From Trichomonas vaginalis G3 (lineage: Eukaryota; Parabasalia; Trichomonadida; Trichomonadidae): 64,000 nt of DNA. Under the pieces are notes generated by a model, which was not told the origin of the DNA, ran no database searches, and saw only the letters and a list, made by a program, of their open reading frames with translations. Shown here piece after piece: positions 10,296 to 21,609 of the stretch. Position numbers and translations under genes: made by a program. The stretch's first letter is position 1. Each line of letters opens with the position of its first letter. The stretch lies in contig NC_067207.1 in NCBI RefSeq assembly GCF_026262505.1, forward strand, positions 2,302,252 through 2,366,251, in the 5' to 3' direction.

Positions 10296-12833
10296 ATGGA
10301 GGATTTGAACGATTTCTTAGTCAAAACTTTGTCAAACGATCAGAACGATCAAGACTTTGTTAAGAATATCATTGACTCTATCAAAGATGATAAGGAATCA
10401 ATCATTTTATATTTAAATAAATTTAATGATCTCACTGAAAGACTTAAACGTGTTGCTGTAGTTCACATGGTAATTTTTATGAAAAACAATTGTCGAAAAT
10501 ACGACTATGATGAGATGAAATTGTTTAATGAACAATTTATTCAAATATTAGAAAAATATTCAGATGATATTATTATATCATCGAACATCCTTACTTTAGT
10601 TAGTATTATTTGCCTTTTTGTTCCAGATGTATTTGAAAATACAATTAATTTATTGAATTTATCAAAATTATTATATTTCCTTCGAGTAGTAACTACCAAT
10701 AGCACCGAATATACTGATACAATTGCTTCTTCGCTATTAAATTCATTATTAAACGATACAAAAAATTTATCAAATTCAGATTTTACAAATTTGCTTTATA
10801 TTTTGCTTAATATAAGTGATTCTATTGATATATCAGCATTTCCAAATATAAAACAAGTCATTAACGAACGAGCACTGAATAATTCCTTGTTTTTAAATTC
10901 GAATGAAATGAGAACTTTTTGGATGTTGATGTCTGTTATTTCAAACCAACATTCATTTGATGATGATTATATTTTGACTCTCATCAATGCCGCTTATTCA
11001 ATTTTATTTAATGATGAATTAAATTGGGAAGAAAACAGTTCAGTTCTTTGTTTTCTTTCGATGTTCACGCAGTACATAACTGAAGATGACTCAATAAATA
11101 TCATTACAAGGTGTATGAAGATTTCTTTAGACGAATATTTTGAAACAGAACAAATTACTGAATCTTTTGGTTTAATTTCAGACTTTTTGCAGGTAATTGA
11201 TAAAGAAAAGGTCATAGAGATACTTCCATATATATTTAATAACTTTGTAGAACAAAATATTATGTATTTAATTCCATTTTTCTCTTTGACAAATCAAATC
11301 TTGGAATTAAATCAAAAAATTCCAAATGATTTCATTGTAGAACTGTTGGATGCCGCTTTTGGAAGTGAAAATAAAGATGTCATACTTGCTGCTTTGTTCT
11401 TTATCAGAGATTCAGAGATAATTGAAGTAATTTCGAAAATTGGAAATAATTTAATTTCTTTTTTGATGGATTTGATTGATAAAACTGATGATTTAACATT
11501 TCAATGTGTTTTATTTGATGCACTTGAAAGAATTCTAAAGATAACTAATGTTCAAACTGATGAAATCTTCAAAATTCTTCTTGATTATAGTGAAAAAGTT
11601 ACAGAAGACTTAAGAGAAAGTTATTTAGATGTTTTAGCAGCAAGTATAGGAAATATCACGAAATTGGATGATTCAGAAACAGAGTTTTTGATTAATATTA
11701 TTCAAGAATCTCCTGAAAACTCATTTTGTTTGATTAAAAGTTTATTAGCAAGAAATGAAACAAAAGAAGTTGCTGTTGAAATTGTTAAATCAACTTTGAT
11801 TTCATTGATTGATTCTCAATTAATAGAAGCTGCTGTTTCCTTATTTGCACAATGTTTCGAGTTGAATCCAGATGTTTTCATTGATTTTGCTGTAGAAATG
11901 AAAGAAATAATTTCTCGGTTTTGTTTTGATGAAAATTCATCAACACAAATTCGATCTCTTTTTTATGTTGCATTATCACAGATATGCATGAAAACTAATG
12001 ATGTTGAATTATCTTTACAGATATATGAGAATATCATGAACTTGTTAGAAACTCCACGTGAAAGAATAATTGAAGAAATTCGAATTTCTTTATCAAATAT
12101 TTTGAATTTATTAGATGAAGAAAAAATTAATGAATTAGTAACAAAAATCAATGAAATTCTAATAGATTGTAATGGAAAGATTTTACAAGTATTGCTGTTA
12201 TTAGGCAAACAGATAATTGAACAGAAATCTAATGATTTTATTTTAGATTCAATTGAAAAATTAATCATCAAGTTTTGCCAAGAAAATCCTAATGATTTAT
12301 TTGATGAAAGTGTTTTTGAATCATTTACAGATATTATATGTTTTATATGGAATGCAAGAATTGCAGAAGTTTGTATTCCTTTCCTTCTAGGTTTGTTAAA
12401 TAACAGCAAAGATAACAATGTTTTGTATCTTTCAATTGGATGTTTAGCAGACATTCCTTTTGAACTTTTCAGAGGAAATAACATAGCAGAAGATATATTA
12501 GGAAGTGTATTTAAAGTATTGGAAGCAACAGATGATGTTTATATAAGGCATAATTCGATTTATCTTTGTAACAAGTTTTTGGCAAAAAATGTAATTTCTG
12601 CCAAAGATTTAGAAAGTTTGTATCCAATTGTTGTTGAATGGTTTAACTCCGATAATGAAGAAAACAGTAGTTTTATGAGTGTTCTTGCTGTTTTCATTGT
12701 TTATTATACCGCAAAATCAGGTAATGTTGATGAAAACATTATAAAGGTTGCAATTGATCACTTACCAAAAAAATTTGATCCTGATGTCAATAGTTTTCTT
12801 GAAACACTCAAAAATATGAATGTTATTATATAA
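10296..12833 (+). CDS. HEAT-repeat protein, importin-beta/karyopherin-like
   Basis: An 845-residue all-helical protein made of about 40-residue helical pairs, acidic overall, with no membrane segment. The first 80 residues resemble the importin-beta N-terminal domain: a helix ending near DLTERLKRVAVVHMVIFMKN, where karyopherins have a conserved R-x-A-x-x-x-L-K-N segment for Ran. The length is near the 850-1100 of the family. If correct, it carries cargo through nuclear pores under RanGTP control. Divergence is high and other HEAT scaffolds are possible, so only the fold is certain. The stop is TAA followed by AA, giving the TAAA seen near trichomonad stop codons. Confidence 0.85.
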   Translation: MEDLNDFLVKTLSNDQNDQDFVKNIIDSIKDDKESIILYLNKFNDLTERLKRVAVVHMVIFMKNNCRKYDYDEMKLFNEQFIQILEKYSDDIIISSNILTLVSIICLFVPDVFENTINLLNLSKLLYFLRVVTTNSTEYTDTIASSLLNSLLNDTKNLSNSDFTNLLYILLNISDSIDISAFPNIKQVINERALNNSLFLNSNEMRTFWMLMSVISNQHSFDDDYILTLINAAYSILFNDELNWEENSSVLCFLSMFTQYITEDDSINIITRCMKISLDEYFETEQITESFGLISDFLQVIDKEKVIEILPYIFNNFVEQNIMYLIPFFSLTNQILELNQKIPNDFIVELLDAAFGSENKDVILAALFFIRDSEIIEVISKIGNNLISFLMDLIDKTDDLTFQCVLFDALERILKITNVQTDEIFKILLDYSEKVTEDLRESYLDVLAASIGNITKLDDSETEFLINIIQESPENSFCLIKSLLARNETKEVAVEIVKSTLISLIDSQLIEAAVSLFAQCFELNPDVFIDFAVEMKEIISRFCFDENSSTQIRSLFYVALSQICMKTNDVELSLQIYENIMNLLETPRERIIEEIRISLSNILNLLDEEKINELVTKINEILIDCNGKILQVLLLLGKQIIEQKSNDFILDSIEKLIIKFCQENPNDLFDESVFESFTDIICFIWNARIAEVCIPFLLGLLNNSKDNNVLYLSIGCLADIPFELFRGNNIAEDILGSVFKVLEATDDVYIRHNSIYLCNKFLAKNVISAKDLESLYPIVVEWFNSDNEENSSFMSVLAVFIVYYTAKSGNVDENIIKVAIDHLPKKFDPDVNSFLETLKNMNVII

Positions 12834-13294
12834 AATATAGAGCTTTTTATATTTATCTTTTTCTATTTATATTGAGTTTTTGATTTCCATGGAACAAAAC
12901 AACTTTTATAAAGATTTTATTGATTCAAAATGGTCGAAAATGATTGAATTTACAAATTGACTAAATTAATGACTATTACAATGATCCATGGACTTTCTTA
13001 CTGATAACACGGCATGGAAAAGTTATTCTCTTATTGTATCTTTGTTAGACAAAAACTATTCTGTGAATTCAGTTTATCCTGATTCTTCCCATAAAAAAAC
13101 ATTCGAATAACTTCAAAAACAAAAGAATTTTTATTTTGGAAACTTTTAAACGCCATATTATTATGTAAGACAGATAGAAATGCCAAAAGGCTAATTGCTT
13201 TTTTAACAAATGCATATTAATAAATAGTATTTTATTATCAAACATAAATAAATAAAAATAAACAAAAACAAAATTATAAAATAAATAATAAAAG
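12834..13294. other. convergent intergenic region
   Basis: About 460 bp between two convergent genes. It should hold both 3' ends. No coding frame, RNA gene or repeat was recognised; the sequence is AT-rich with A-runs near 13240-13290. Confidence 0.5.
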
Positions 13295-15913
13295 TTAATG
13301 AGTACTTTCATCTTCCGAAACAAAGTCCTCATCAAAAGTTTCCTCTGTTTCTCCTCTTGCCTTTGCATAAAGCGAAGACAAGTTAAATCCATACTTAGCA
13401 GCATAATTCTTCAGTTGTTCGTCATTATCGAACGCCATGCCCTTCAAGTCTTCAACCATTTGTTTCTTGACTGTATCAGCATTGAATTTCGCCTTCATTG
13501 CGCGCATGTGTGCCTGTAATTCCTGTTTCTTCTGTATCTCGATATTCTTAAGTCTCTCCATCGATTCAGTCTTTTGTCTTGCAGCTTTAGACTCTTCAAG
13601 TCTTCTTCTTCTTTCAGCTTCGAGTTGTCTTCTTTGTCTCTCAATTTTCTCGAGAATTAACTGTTCTTTCAAACGTTTTTGAGCAGCATTTCTCTGTGAA
13701 ATAACATTTTGAACGTGTTGATTCTGAGAAATCATTGCGAGTTGTGCTTTTTCTCTTAGTTGTCTTTCTGCTTGCATTCTTGCTCTTCTTGCTTTGATTA
13801 ATCCTTCTTGGTAATTTAGTTTCTTCTCCAAAAGATTTTGTTGTTTTTCTTGGTCGATTTGTTTCAATCTGTCATTCATTTCTTTCTCTTTCATGTCGAG
13901 TTCTTCTTGTAATTGTAATATCTTCTTTTGTTCTTCTTTTTCGACCTTTCTTTTCTGTGCTTTGATTCTTTCCATTTTTTCCTGATTTTTCCTTCTTTCT
14001 TCAGTCAAATTCGCGTTCTTCATGTGCTCCTCCAAGTTCTTCCTTGATTCCTGTTCGCTTTCTCTCCATTGCTGCTCTTTTTGTGATTCTCTCGCCCTGA
14101 TGAAGTCTATGAGCATTTTTTCGACCATTTTCTTCTGACTTTTTTTGTATTCTTCAGTTTGCAGTTGATATTTCGCTTCTACATTCTCGAAATGGGATGA
14201 GGATGATTGCGAGGATATCTGGGAGTTGTTCTTTTGTCTCAAAGGAGGTAAATTGCTTTTGTTTCGCAATTCAAAAACTTTGGATTGAACTTCTTGTATC
14301 AAAGAGTCAACTCTCGCGTTTAATTGAGCTGCAGCTTTGTCTTGGAGTGGACCACGAGGACACAAAGCGTTTAGTTCAAGTTGAGTTGGATAATGAAGGT
14401 CTTTTGGAACTAATCCCAAAATCTTTAGAGCTTTTTTAACAGTTGGATCAGCTAAATCGAAAGGAAGCTCTTTTCTTTCACTCTCCGTCCTTGATGCTTG
14501 CTTTTGTTTGCGATCTGAGTCGTTCTCATCAGCTTTATACGAAATTGCGTTGTTTAATTGGGTAATTAAGAATCCGCTTTCGCCATCTTTGCTTTCTTTT
14601 TCACTAGCATCTGTTTGCTGCTCATTCTGTTCATCGTCGTCTTCGAAATCGTCACTAAAATCATGATCATCGTTATTATTTGATTGTGGAACTGATTTTT
14701 GCTGGGAAATCTGTTTCTCTTTCTTCTTCTGTTCATATGCCTTGAGAGATTCCAGCTTCTTTTGTCTTTCTTCCGCTCTTTTCCTTGCCATTTCTTCAGC
14801 TTTCGCTTTCAAAGCTGCTTCTTTCTCTTCTTTCTTCTTTTTGGCTTCTAACTGTTTCTGTTTCTCTATCTGTTTGAGTCTCTCAAGTTCTTTTTGCTTC
14901 TCTTCAAGTTTCTGTCGTTTTTCTTCTTCTTGTTTTTGACGGTTTTCTTCTTCAATCTTTTTTTGTTCTTCAATTTGCTGTTTTTTCTTCTCTTCTGCTT
15001 TAGCTTTTTCGGATGCGAGTTTGGCCATTCTTGCCTTTTGCTCTTCGTTGGCTTTCGCTTGTGCTTGGGCTTTCTTTTCCGCAATTTGTTTTTGTTCATC
15101 AGATTGATTCCTTCTGACAGGTATTTTAGTCTTTGTTTGTAATTCTTCACCGTTTTTGGGCTTGTTATCCTGTGGATTCTTTGCCTGAGAGTCTGTACTT
15201 TTAGGTGATTGTTTTGATTGTATTGATTTTTGAGAAGTTTGCGGAGATACCTCTTTTTTAGGTGATTCCTTTGGTTTTTTAACTTCTTCTTTTGGTTTAA
15301 TTTGAGTTTCTGCATTAGATTTTTCTGTTTTTGGTGTTTCTGGTTGATTTTGTTCGGCATTCATCATTTCTAAGTCTGCAAGTAGTTTAAGACGCTGTTT
15401 GTATGGATCTTCTTCTGAACTAGGTGATTCTATTACGAAATCATTTTCGAATTCAGCTTCGTTGTTGTCGTTGTTGTTTTGATCATCATTATTTGCTTCG
15501 AAATTGTTTGCATCGTTTTGATTTTCTTCAACCTCATCAGTCGGTTTATTTTCTGATTTTGATGAATCAATAACGAAATCATCTGCCATTTCTTCACCTG
15601 ATGCTGGTTCATCAAGTGGCTCTGAAATTATATGATTCATTGTAGGAAGAGGATTTTGAGGAATTATTTGTGGTTTAATTGTTTGACTTATTGAAACTGG
15701 TGGTAGTGATGGAATTGGTGGCATATCATCTGCAAATGTAGGTGGAATTTGAGATTTTCTGCTAGCGTTTTGAGGAGGTTTTGTATTTAATCCGGCTAAA
15801 AGACTGTTCTTTTTGAAATTTCCGACTGGAGGAGCATCCTTGAAAAGGTCGTCGTCATTTCCATCATCTTCTAAAGTAAATTCGTCAAATCCCCCGTCGT
15901 CAAAATCATTCAT
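13295..15913 (-). CDS. long charged coiled-coil protein (trichohyalin/MAP7-like composition)
   Basis: An 872-residue protein. The N-terminus is acidic and disordered (NDFDDGGFDEFTLEDD), followed by proline-rich and N/D/E-rich stretches to about residue 170. A K/E/Q-rich single-helix region spans about 270-405 (repeats of EEKRQKLEEKQKE type). A short globular segment near 480-550 includes DPTVKKALKILGLVPKDL and CPRGPLQDKAAAQLNARVDS. A second coiled coil covers about 590-800, and the tail is acidic. This layout suits a cytoskeletal or microtubule-associated protein, but the family is not recognised. The globular segment is the best handle for homology searches. Two ATGs lie close together (15913 and 15909 in different frames); 15913 is in frame. 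Confidence 0.88.
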   Translation of the reverse strand: MNDFDDGGFDEFTLEDDGNDDDLFKDAPPVGNFKKNSLLAGLNTKPPQNASRKSQIPPTFADDMPPIPSLPPVSISQTIKPQIIPQNPLPTMNHIISEPLDEPASGEEMADDFVIDSSKSENKPTDEVEENQNDANNFEANNDDQNNNDNNEAEFENDFVIESPSSEEDPYKQRLKLLADLEMMNAEQNQPETPKTEKSNAETQIKPKEEVKKPKESPKKEVSPQTSQKSIQSKQSPKSTDSQAKNPQDNKPKNGEELQTKTKIPVRRNQSDEQKQIAEKKAQAQAKANEEQKARMAKLASEKAKAEEKKKQQIEEQKKIEEENRQKQEEEKRQKLEEKQKELERLKQIEKQKQLEAKKKKEEKEAALKAKAEEMARKRAEERQKKLESLKAYEQKKKEKQISQQKSVPQSNNNDDHDFSDDFEDDDEQNEQQTDASEKESKDGESGFLITQLNNAISYKADENDSDRKQKQASRTESERKELPFDLADPTVKKALKILGLVPKDLHYPTQLELNALCPRGPLQDKAAAQLNARVDSLIQEVQSKVFELRNKSNLPPLRQKNNSQISSQSSSSHFENVEAKYQLQTEEYKKSQKKMVEKMLIDFIRARESQKEQQWRESEQESRKNLEEHMKNANLTEERRKNQEKMERIKAQKRKVEKEEQKKILQLQEELDMKEKEMNDRLKQIDQEKQQNLLEKKLNYQEGLIKARRARMQAERQLREKAQLAMISQNQHVQNVISQRNAAQKRLKEQLILEKIERQRRQLEAERRRRLEESKAARQKTESMERLKNIEIQKKQELQAHMRAMKAKFNADTVKKQMVEDLKGMAFDNDEQLKNYAAKYGFNLSSLYAKARGETEETFDEDFVSEDESTH

Positions 15914-16349
15914 TGATTTATAACGATCTTTTTATAAAATTGAAGGGAAAATTTTATTTGTACTGACTTTAAATATAGCTTCTTCAGCTTAACTAAAATC
16001 ATATTTATTTGAGAAATTTCATAAATCCATAACAAAATCAATTTGTTATCGAATATTTTCTATAATATGGATGTGACTGAGAAGAATATTAAAGTACTTG
16101 AGTAGTATAAATGCCAGGAATTGATATATTTGGTAAATGATGCTAATTTATTAATAAATTTTATTTCTTTCATATTGTCATAGAAAACAACTTATACGAT
16201 TTTTACATTCGCAATCTACAATAAATTAGCGGCATATCTTTATATTTTTTTATGACTTTAGGATTGACCAAATTAATCATATCGGTGCCTTACAGCTTAA
16301 AAAAATAAGATTGATTAAAATTATATTGATTTATTAAAAATTTTAATAA
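15914..16349. other. intergenic
   Basis: About 435 bp of very AT-rich sequence between the coiled-coil gene start and the end of the broken secreted-protein gene. Nothing recognised. Confidence 0.4.
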
Positions 16350-18809
16350 TTAAGGATTGTTTGCTTGCTGGGAAGGTGTTGAACTAGAACTGGAGCTAGA
16401 AGGAGATTACTTTCCTTCTTCTTTTTCTTGATAATTTGAGATAAAGTAATCTCTGGGAAATGATTCCTTCGAATAGGAAGGTTGCCATCTCAAATCTTCC
16501 TTAGTTTCATTATAATATATCATAGAATGATTATCAAAGAAATGCTTTCTTTTTGTTGTGAACTCACTCCAGATTTCCCATAAATCTTGATTGCTAGTCA
16601 ATAAAGGATAATAAACTGTACCATTTCTAATTTGTTCTTTCTTATATCCAGTAAAATAGGTGCCATTCTGCCACTTAACGAGAACTCTAATTTTATCACG
16701 GGGTCCATCATACTTCAATACCAATCCATAGAAACTATCATAAAATTTAGTTGGGTCTAATTTTCTAAATTTATTCTTTTTGGTTGAAGAATAGGGAGCA
16801 ATATAGACATTCTCAGTGTCATCTGTTACAAATGCACACCTTTTTTTATAGAAATATATTCTTTTCCGGATTTCATATAATATTCATATATTGTATCATT
16901 ATCATTAAATTCTTCGCTGAAATTAAAACTTAACTTTTCTAATGAAACTCCAACACATTTGTACTTGTAGTCCAAAGGTAGTTTGTCATTTATAATATTA
17001 ACATCTTTATCATCATAAAAGTATCCATATTTACCTTGATCCCGAGTGCTTCTGGCACGATACCAATAATCACTCACTATATATGCATCTCCAGAAATAT
17101 TATAGATACCTGTAGGAACATTATAACACATTCCTTTTATATAATAATTGTTTTCTTTTGAAGAGAATATTTTGAACTTAACAAGTTTCGTTGATTTAAT
17201 TTGAATTGTAATATCCGAATGATCAACATAAAATCCTTCATATCTTGGTTGCACTGATGAAGAAACAATTTCAAGATCAGTCAAGTCTGGAATATATAAA
17301 ATTCTTTTAGCAGAAATATCTAGTGTTCCATCTATTTCCAGCGAGTATAAACCTTCATATAAATAAATAACATCATTGGTTTTTTCGACTTTATCAGTGT
17401 TTGTGCGGAGGTTTAAATTCCTGGTGACTTCTTCCTCACCATTAGCTTTAAAAACAGTCATGGCGCCTTTCATTGACACACAACTATATAACCCATTATT
17501 TTTTTTCTATTTCCAGATCCTTTTCTTTATCAGTACATTTAATCGGGATTGTTGAAACTGCCATTATGTAACCATTATCAGGATTACGGCTTGGATAATC
17601 TTTGTTTTTGAATGTCCCAAATTCATTAATAATATGATGATCACCATAATCAAGACTTGGTGTTACTAATTCATTTGTTCGGGATTTTGAAGTTATAATG
17701 GAAGTATACCTATCAAAATTATACAAGGAAGGATTCCATACTGAACTAATCATACGTGAGCATAGAAAAGTTTCCTTGGTTGATACATTGCAAAATAACG
17801 TATGTCCGGCGCTTATACAAACATCATATGGTAAACTGTTATCATTTTGTAAAGATGATATATATTTATCTTTCTGAATATCCAATAATTCGGATGTCAA
17901 GCTCTGGTCAAGAGAATCAGCTCTTAATTTAAATGGGTAAAGGTCATATAAATGATACATTAATGCCTCATTTTTCTGTAAAAGCCATTCTTTTTTCTCT
18001 CCTTTGCATACATCCTCAATTGAAACAAACATAGATGAATCTGAATAAATTATTAGATTAATATGACTAAAATCTTTATAACCTACTTCAAGATTCTTTG
18101 GATTGTGAATGATATCATAACTATATCCAGCTAATTCTTCTCCAAAATCTGCGTAAATCAATTGAACACAGCTATCTGCACTGCTTCCTGCAGGAAAAGA
18201 TATAGATTCAACGCCTGTTATAATTTTTTGATAATTTGTTTGAACATCATTACGAATGATAATAATAATGGCTCTGTTTGAAACAGAAATTGTTTTAGGT
18301 GATGTACCGACCGTTATTAAGTAAGTTCCACTAAAATACAATCGAAAAGAATCTGGTAAAGTATCGACTTCAGTAAAAAGATCATCAGATGGTTTGAAAT
18401 AAAAGTGAGATACTTCTGGTAAGTATATATCACTGTTTCCTGCTTCATTGGTAATCATCTCATGTTGGAAATCAAAATCAACTTTAATTCTCCTTTGATC
18501 ACTATTAGCAAGGTAAAGATTAGTTGGCTTTGAAAATGTATGATAATAATCATAATCTTCTGTCCATTTCCAGCATATTGCATATATCATCATTTTGACA
18601 ACAACTTTTTTGTTAAATGTGTTTGTGAATATCAGACCCTCTGATAAATAATCTTTAAGACCGAGATCTTTGTAATTAATAACTGTAACTTTATAACATT
18701 CAGATATGTTCAGTGTTTCCCCTTGATCTAAAGTCATTTCGTGATAGCCATTAGTAATGCCGTATCCGATTTGAAGTGAAGATACTAAATTATATAAAAG
18801 AAGTAACAT
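16350..18809 (-). pseudogene. secreted/surface protein gene broken by two frameshifts and an in-frame stop
   Basis: The gene starts at ATG 18809 with a signal peptide (MLLLLYNLVSSLQIGYG), followed by a long extracellular-type beta-rich sequence with cysteines and N-glycosylation sites. The frame runs 437 codons to a TAA at 17496-17498 next to an 8-T run (17499-17506). It continues in another frame for over 200 codons to a 7-T run (16841-16847), then returns to the original frame. A TAA at 16407-16409 is followed in frame by an 18-residue Ser-rich tail (SPSSSSSSSTPSQQANNP) and a second TAA at 16350-16352. The pieces join smoothly, so the whole would be about 815 residues. This is either a very young pseudogene or homopolymer errors in the assembly. 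No known family was recognised and there is no C-terminal membrane segment. Confidence 0.75.
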
Positions 18810-20148
18810 AAAGTAGAATTATAGCGACTATTTTTTTACATAACGGATTTTTTTGAATAACTGATCATTTTACGTTGTTACTTTATATTTGTATGCCTTC
18901 AGGGGAAAAAACTTTTATGTTAAGAAAAATAGTCGAAAGTTTTGAATTTCAATTTTTTCCGGTACCAAAAATCATAAATATATTCTTAAATTCATTTGTA
19001 GATATAATAGAAATAAAACGAAAATACATTTTGAAATTTTGAATGGAATAAAACAGCACGTTACCATCCTTTTGAGAACCTTCAAGTCTATGAGACTCTC
19101 AATTTTTGAATCACTCTTCAATATTGCCGTCACAAACGAAAGATAAACAGATTTGAACATGATATTCTGATTGTACATGTATGGAAAATATATACGCTTT
19201 ATCAAATTCTTAAAATAAAACAAGATTTTGTTTATTCAATATTACAAAAAAAGAAACAAGACCAATTAAAGCAAGGAACAATCATTCTTTGGAAGCGACT
19301 CAATTTCACTCCCTTACTGAGAATTCTGGAATTCGGTGGATAAAAATTTATATAATTCATAATATTTGTGATATTTACAATTGGCATTTGTTTTTATGCT
19401 TGAATATAGTTTCCATATTCAAATTGAGTAATTTTAAGAATTTCTGCATCTGATGTCAAATTTTTTGCATGATGAATTAAAACAATTTGTCGGATCTGGT
19501 ATTAAATTGTTGGAATACATTACTGTAAATTTTGAAAAAAAAAATCAAGTGTGCGGTATACTACTCTGAAAAAATTCAATACTTGTTTGACTTTTTGATA
19601 CAACTCTCTCAATACTCTCTGAGGTAATTGTGTCGACTCTGAGGTTTGTGAAAGGATTCCTACAAAGATCTAAACGGCAGAATTGTCTAAAGTACGATTT
19701 TCACAAAAAAATCGTCTTTTGACTTTGGGAGATTGATTTTGGCATGAAGTGTTTGAGTTACGCCTCTGTAATTGATAGATATCTCATATCGTATGAATAT
19801 GAATTAACAAATCAAGATATTAGATTATATTAATATCTAACTGCGAAATTATTGCGAAAAAGGTACATGTTATATATAAATTATGGAATGACTGAAGGTT
19901 TGTTTCTTAATGATCTTATTATTCCGCTTTGTCTAACAAAAGAGAATTTCGACATCAGCCTACTGCAATACATTGTATTACTTTACAAATCTGAAACTAC
20001 ATGCAATCGTTCATGTGAGGAAAACGCTGTCTTTTTTGATCTTTTAATAATTATATTAGGATTTTCCTAAAATAGGAATTTATTGTTGAGAATATGTGTA
20101 GCCTTGCAACAATAAGATAAATTTAATAAACAAACAACAAACAAATTT
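18810..20148. other. gene-free AT-rich stretch
   Basis: About 1.3 kb upstream of the broken secreted-protein gene and downstream of the ubiquitin-fold gene. Two short open frames (near 18972-19223 minus and 19852-20070 plus) have low-complexity composition and no motif. No repeats or RNA genes recognised. Confidence 0.45.
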
Positions 20149-20748
20149 TTACTCTTTCTTTGCAAATTTAATGATTGGTTTTCGTGGGGCAATCTCGGCT
20201 TCTGAATCAGTCGAATAAGAATAATTAGGCGGTATCTGCTGACTTTCAACTGGAAAGAGGGGTAATTTCTCTGTAGATAATTTCGGCTCAGGTATTATTG
20301 TTGGTATCTGTTCGGGTTCAACTTCTGCTTGATTTTGAGCTGCAAGCATTTTATTAAGCACTGAGCCGAATTCTCTCTGTCCTTCCCATAATCGATAAAC
20401 GTTGTCTGTCATCTTTGCCACTACAGTATTCTTGTTTTTATCGCTACGAGATAATTTGACTTCTTTGGTGGTACTCGGCTGGAACATTTCGAAAAATCTT
20501 TCTCTTTTTGAGGGATCTGGGAGTTTTTTCATGTAAATGATAATTAAATCACCATTATAAACTTTTTGGACTTGAAACGATAATTCGGGTCTGAGTATTC
20601 TACCTTTGTGGCAGTAGATAAATTCTGCATTTGGAAGTATTTTAAAGCCGCATTCCTCGAGCCCCTGAGCAACTTGTGCAAATATCGGAACGTGAACTTG
20701 GGTTATTTCATTTCCGTACATTTTAACATTCAAGAAAATCTCGGTCAT
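20149..20748 (-). CDS. ubiquitin-fold (Ubl) protein
   Basis: A 199-residue protein with ATG at 20748. Residues 1-78 look like a ubiquitin-like fold. A first strand (EIFLNVKMYGNEITQVHVP) is followed by a helix and then YCHKGRILRPELSFQVQKVY, which matches the GKxLxPxxSF pattern of Ubl domains, and NGDLIIIYMK, which fits the last strand. There is no diglycine end, so it is not a conjugated modifier. The remainder is polar, with prolines and acidic residues and a basic end (FAKKE), probably disordered. Such proteins usually act as adaptors to the proteasome or other ubiquitin machinery. Subfamily unknown. Confidence 0.75.
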   Translation of the reverse strand: MTEIFLNVKMYGNEITQVHVPIFAQVAQGLEECGFKILPNAEFIYCHKGRILRPELSFQVQKVYNGDLIIIYMKKLPDPSKRERFFEMFQPSTTKEVKLSRSDKNKNTVVAKMTDNVYRLWEGQREFGSVLNKMLAAQNQAEVEPEQIPTIIPEPKLSTEKLPLFPVESQQIPPNYSYSTDSEAEIAPRKPIIKFAKKE

Positions 20749-21609
20749 GATGATATTTGATCAAATTTTGTATACCTCGCGGTTGGAACCATATATTTTA
20801 GATTTTATTTCACATATTTTAATCCCGTTAAAAATTCATCAAAAAAATCTTGTAAAAATAACGAACTTTTGTGAGGATTAGATTTTGAAAGGAAATAAAT
20901 TTCACAAATCCTTTGATTTGACACTCTGATTTTTTGGAACTTTTTGAATATTAATCCTCCCTAAAATTTTTTAAATTTATGAATTTGTTCTACCTATGTC
21001 TTATTAAAGAAAAACTTCGATAAGTTATGAAATTCCTCTGAAAAATAGTTTCACACTAAGAATTTCGCATATTCAATTATTGACAGCTCTGATTGCTATG
21101 GATAAATTTTTTGGTAACATCTCAACTCATTGTTGTCAGATATTTTGTCAAAAATGGATATTCGAAATTCACCGAAAGAAATTATCTGTTTCGAGAAGAA
21201 TTTGAATCACCACTAAGCTATATGTAATATGTTGAGATTTATGCAATGAATTTTGTTTATGAACTCCCCTTCCTCGTTTTCATAATTTATATAAGTCAGC
21301 ATTATTCTGATGCATGAATGCTATCGGAATATCATCATATCCTCTTTGTAATGCCGAGTAACGATTTACGCCAACCCGAAATTTCTCACCCAGTATATCA
21401 TTATATTACAATTAAATTCAACGTAAATGATACGATTTTAAATTGTAATTAAGTTTATATTATTAATTTATAACTATTCAGAAATATTTGGTGAAACTCA
21501 TCAAATAAGGCCTTATAACCAAAATTTAACCATATTATTTAAATACAATAGTTTTCGTGCTACTCAATAAGAGAAATATCGTATCATTTCTTTTCATTAA
21601 TATATTTCA
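20749..21609. other. divergent intergenic region
   Basis: About 860 bp between the divergent Ubl and histone-fold genes. Just before the plus-strand start there are two TCATT matches (in ATCATTTC and TTCATTAA at about 21584-21601). These fit the trichomonad initiator consensus TCAYTW. Nothing else recognised. Confidence 0.4.

Noticed and set aside
11963-12484. 173-codon minus-strand frame opposite the HEAT-repeat gene
   Set aside because: Antisense to a clear solenoid protein, with no family similarity.
14866-15360. 164-codon K/Q/N-rich minus-strand frame within the long coiled-coil gene
   Set aside because: Shadow of the E/K/Q-rich codons of the real gene in another frame.
18972-20070. Two short frames in the intergenic region near 19 and 20 kb
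   Set aside because: Low-complexity hydrophobic or basic composition, no motif; expected by chance in AT-rich DNA.
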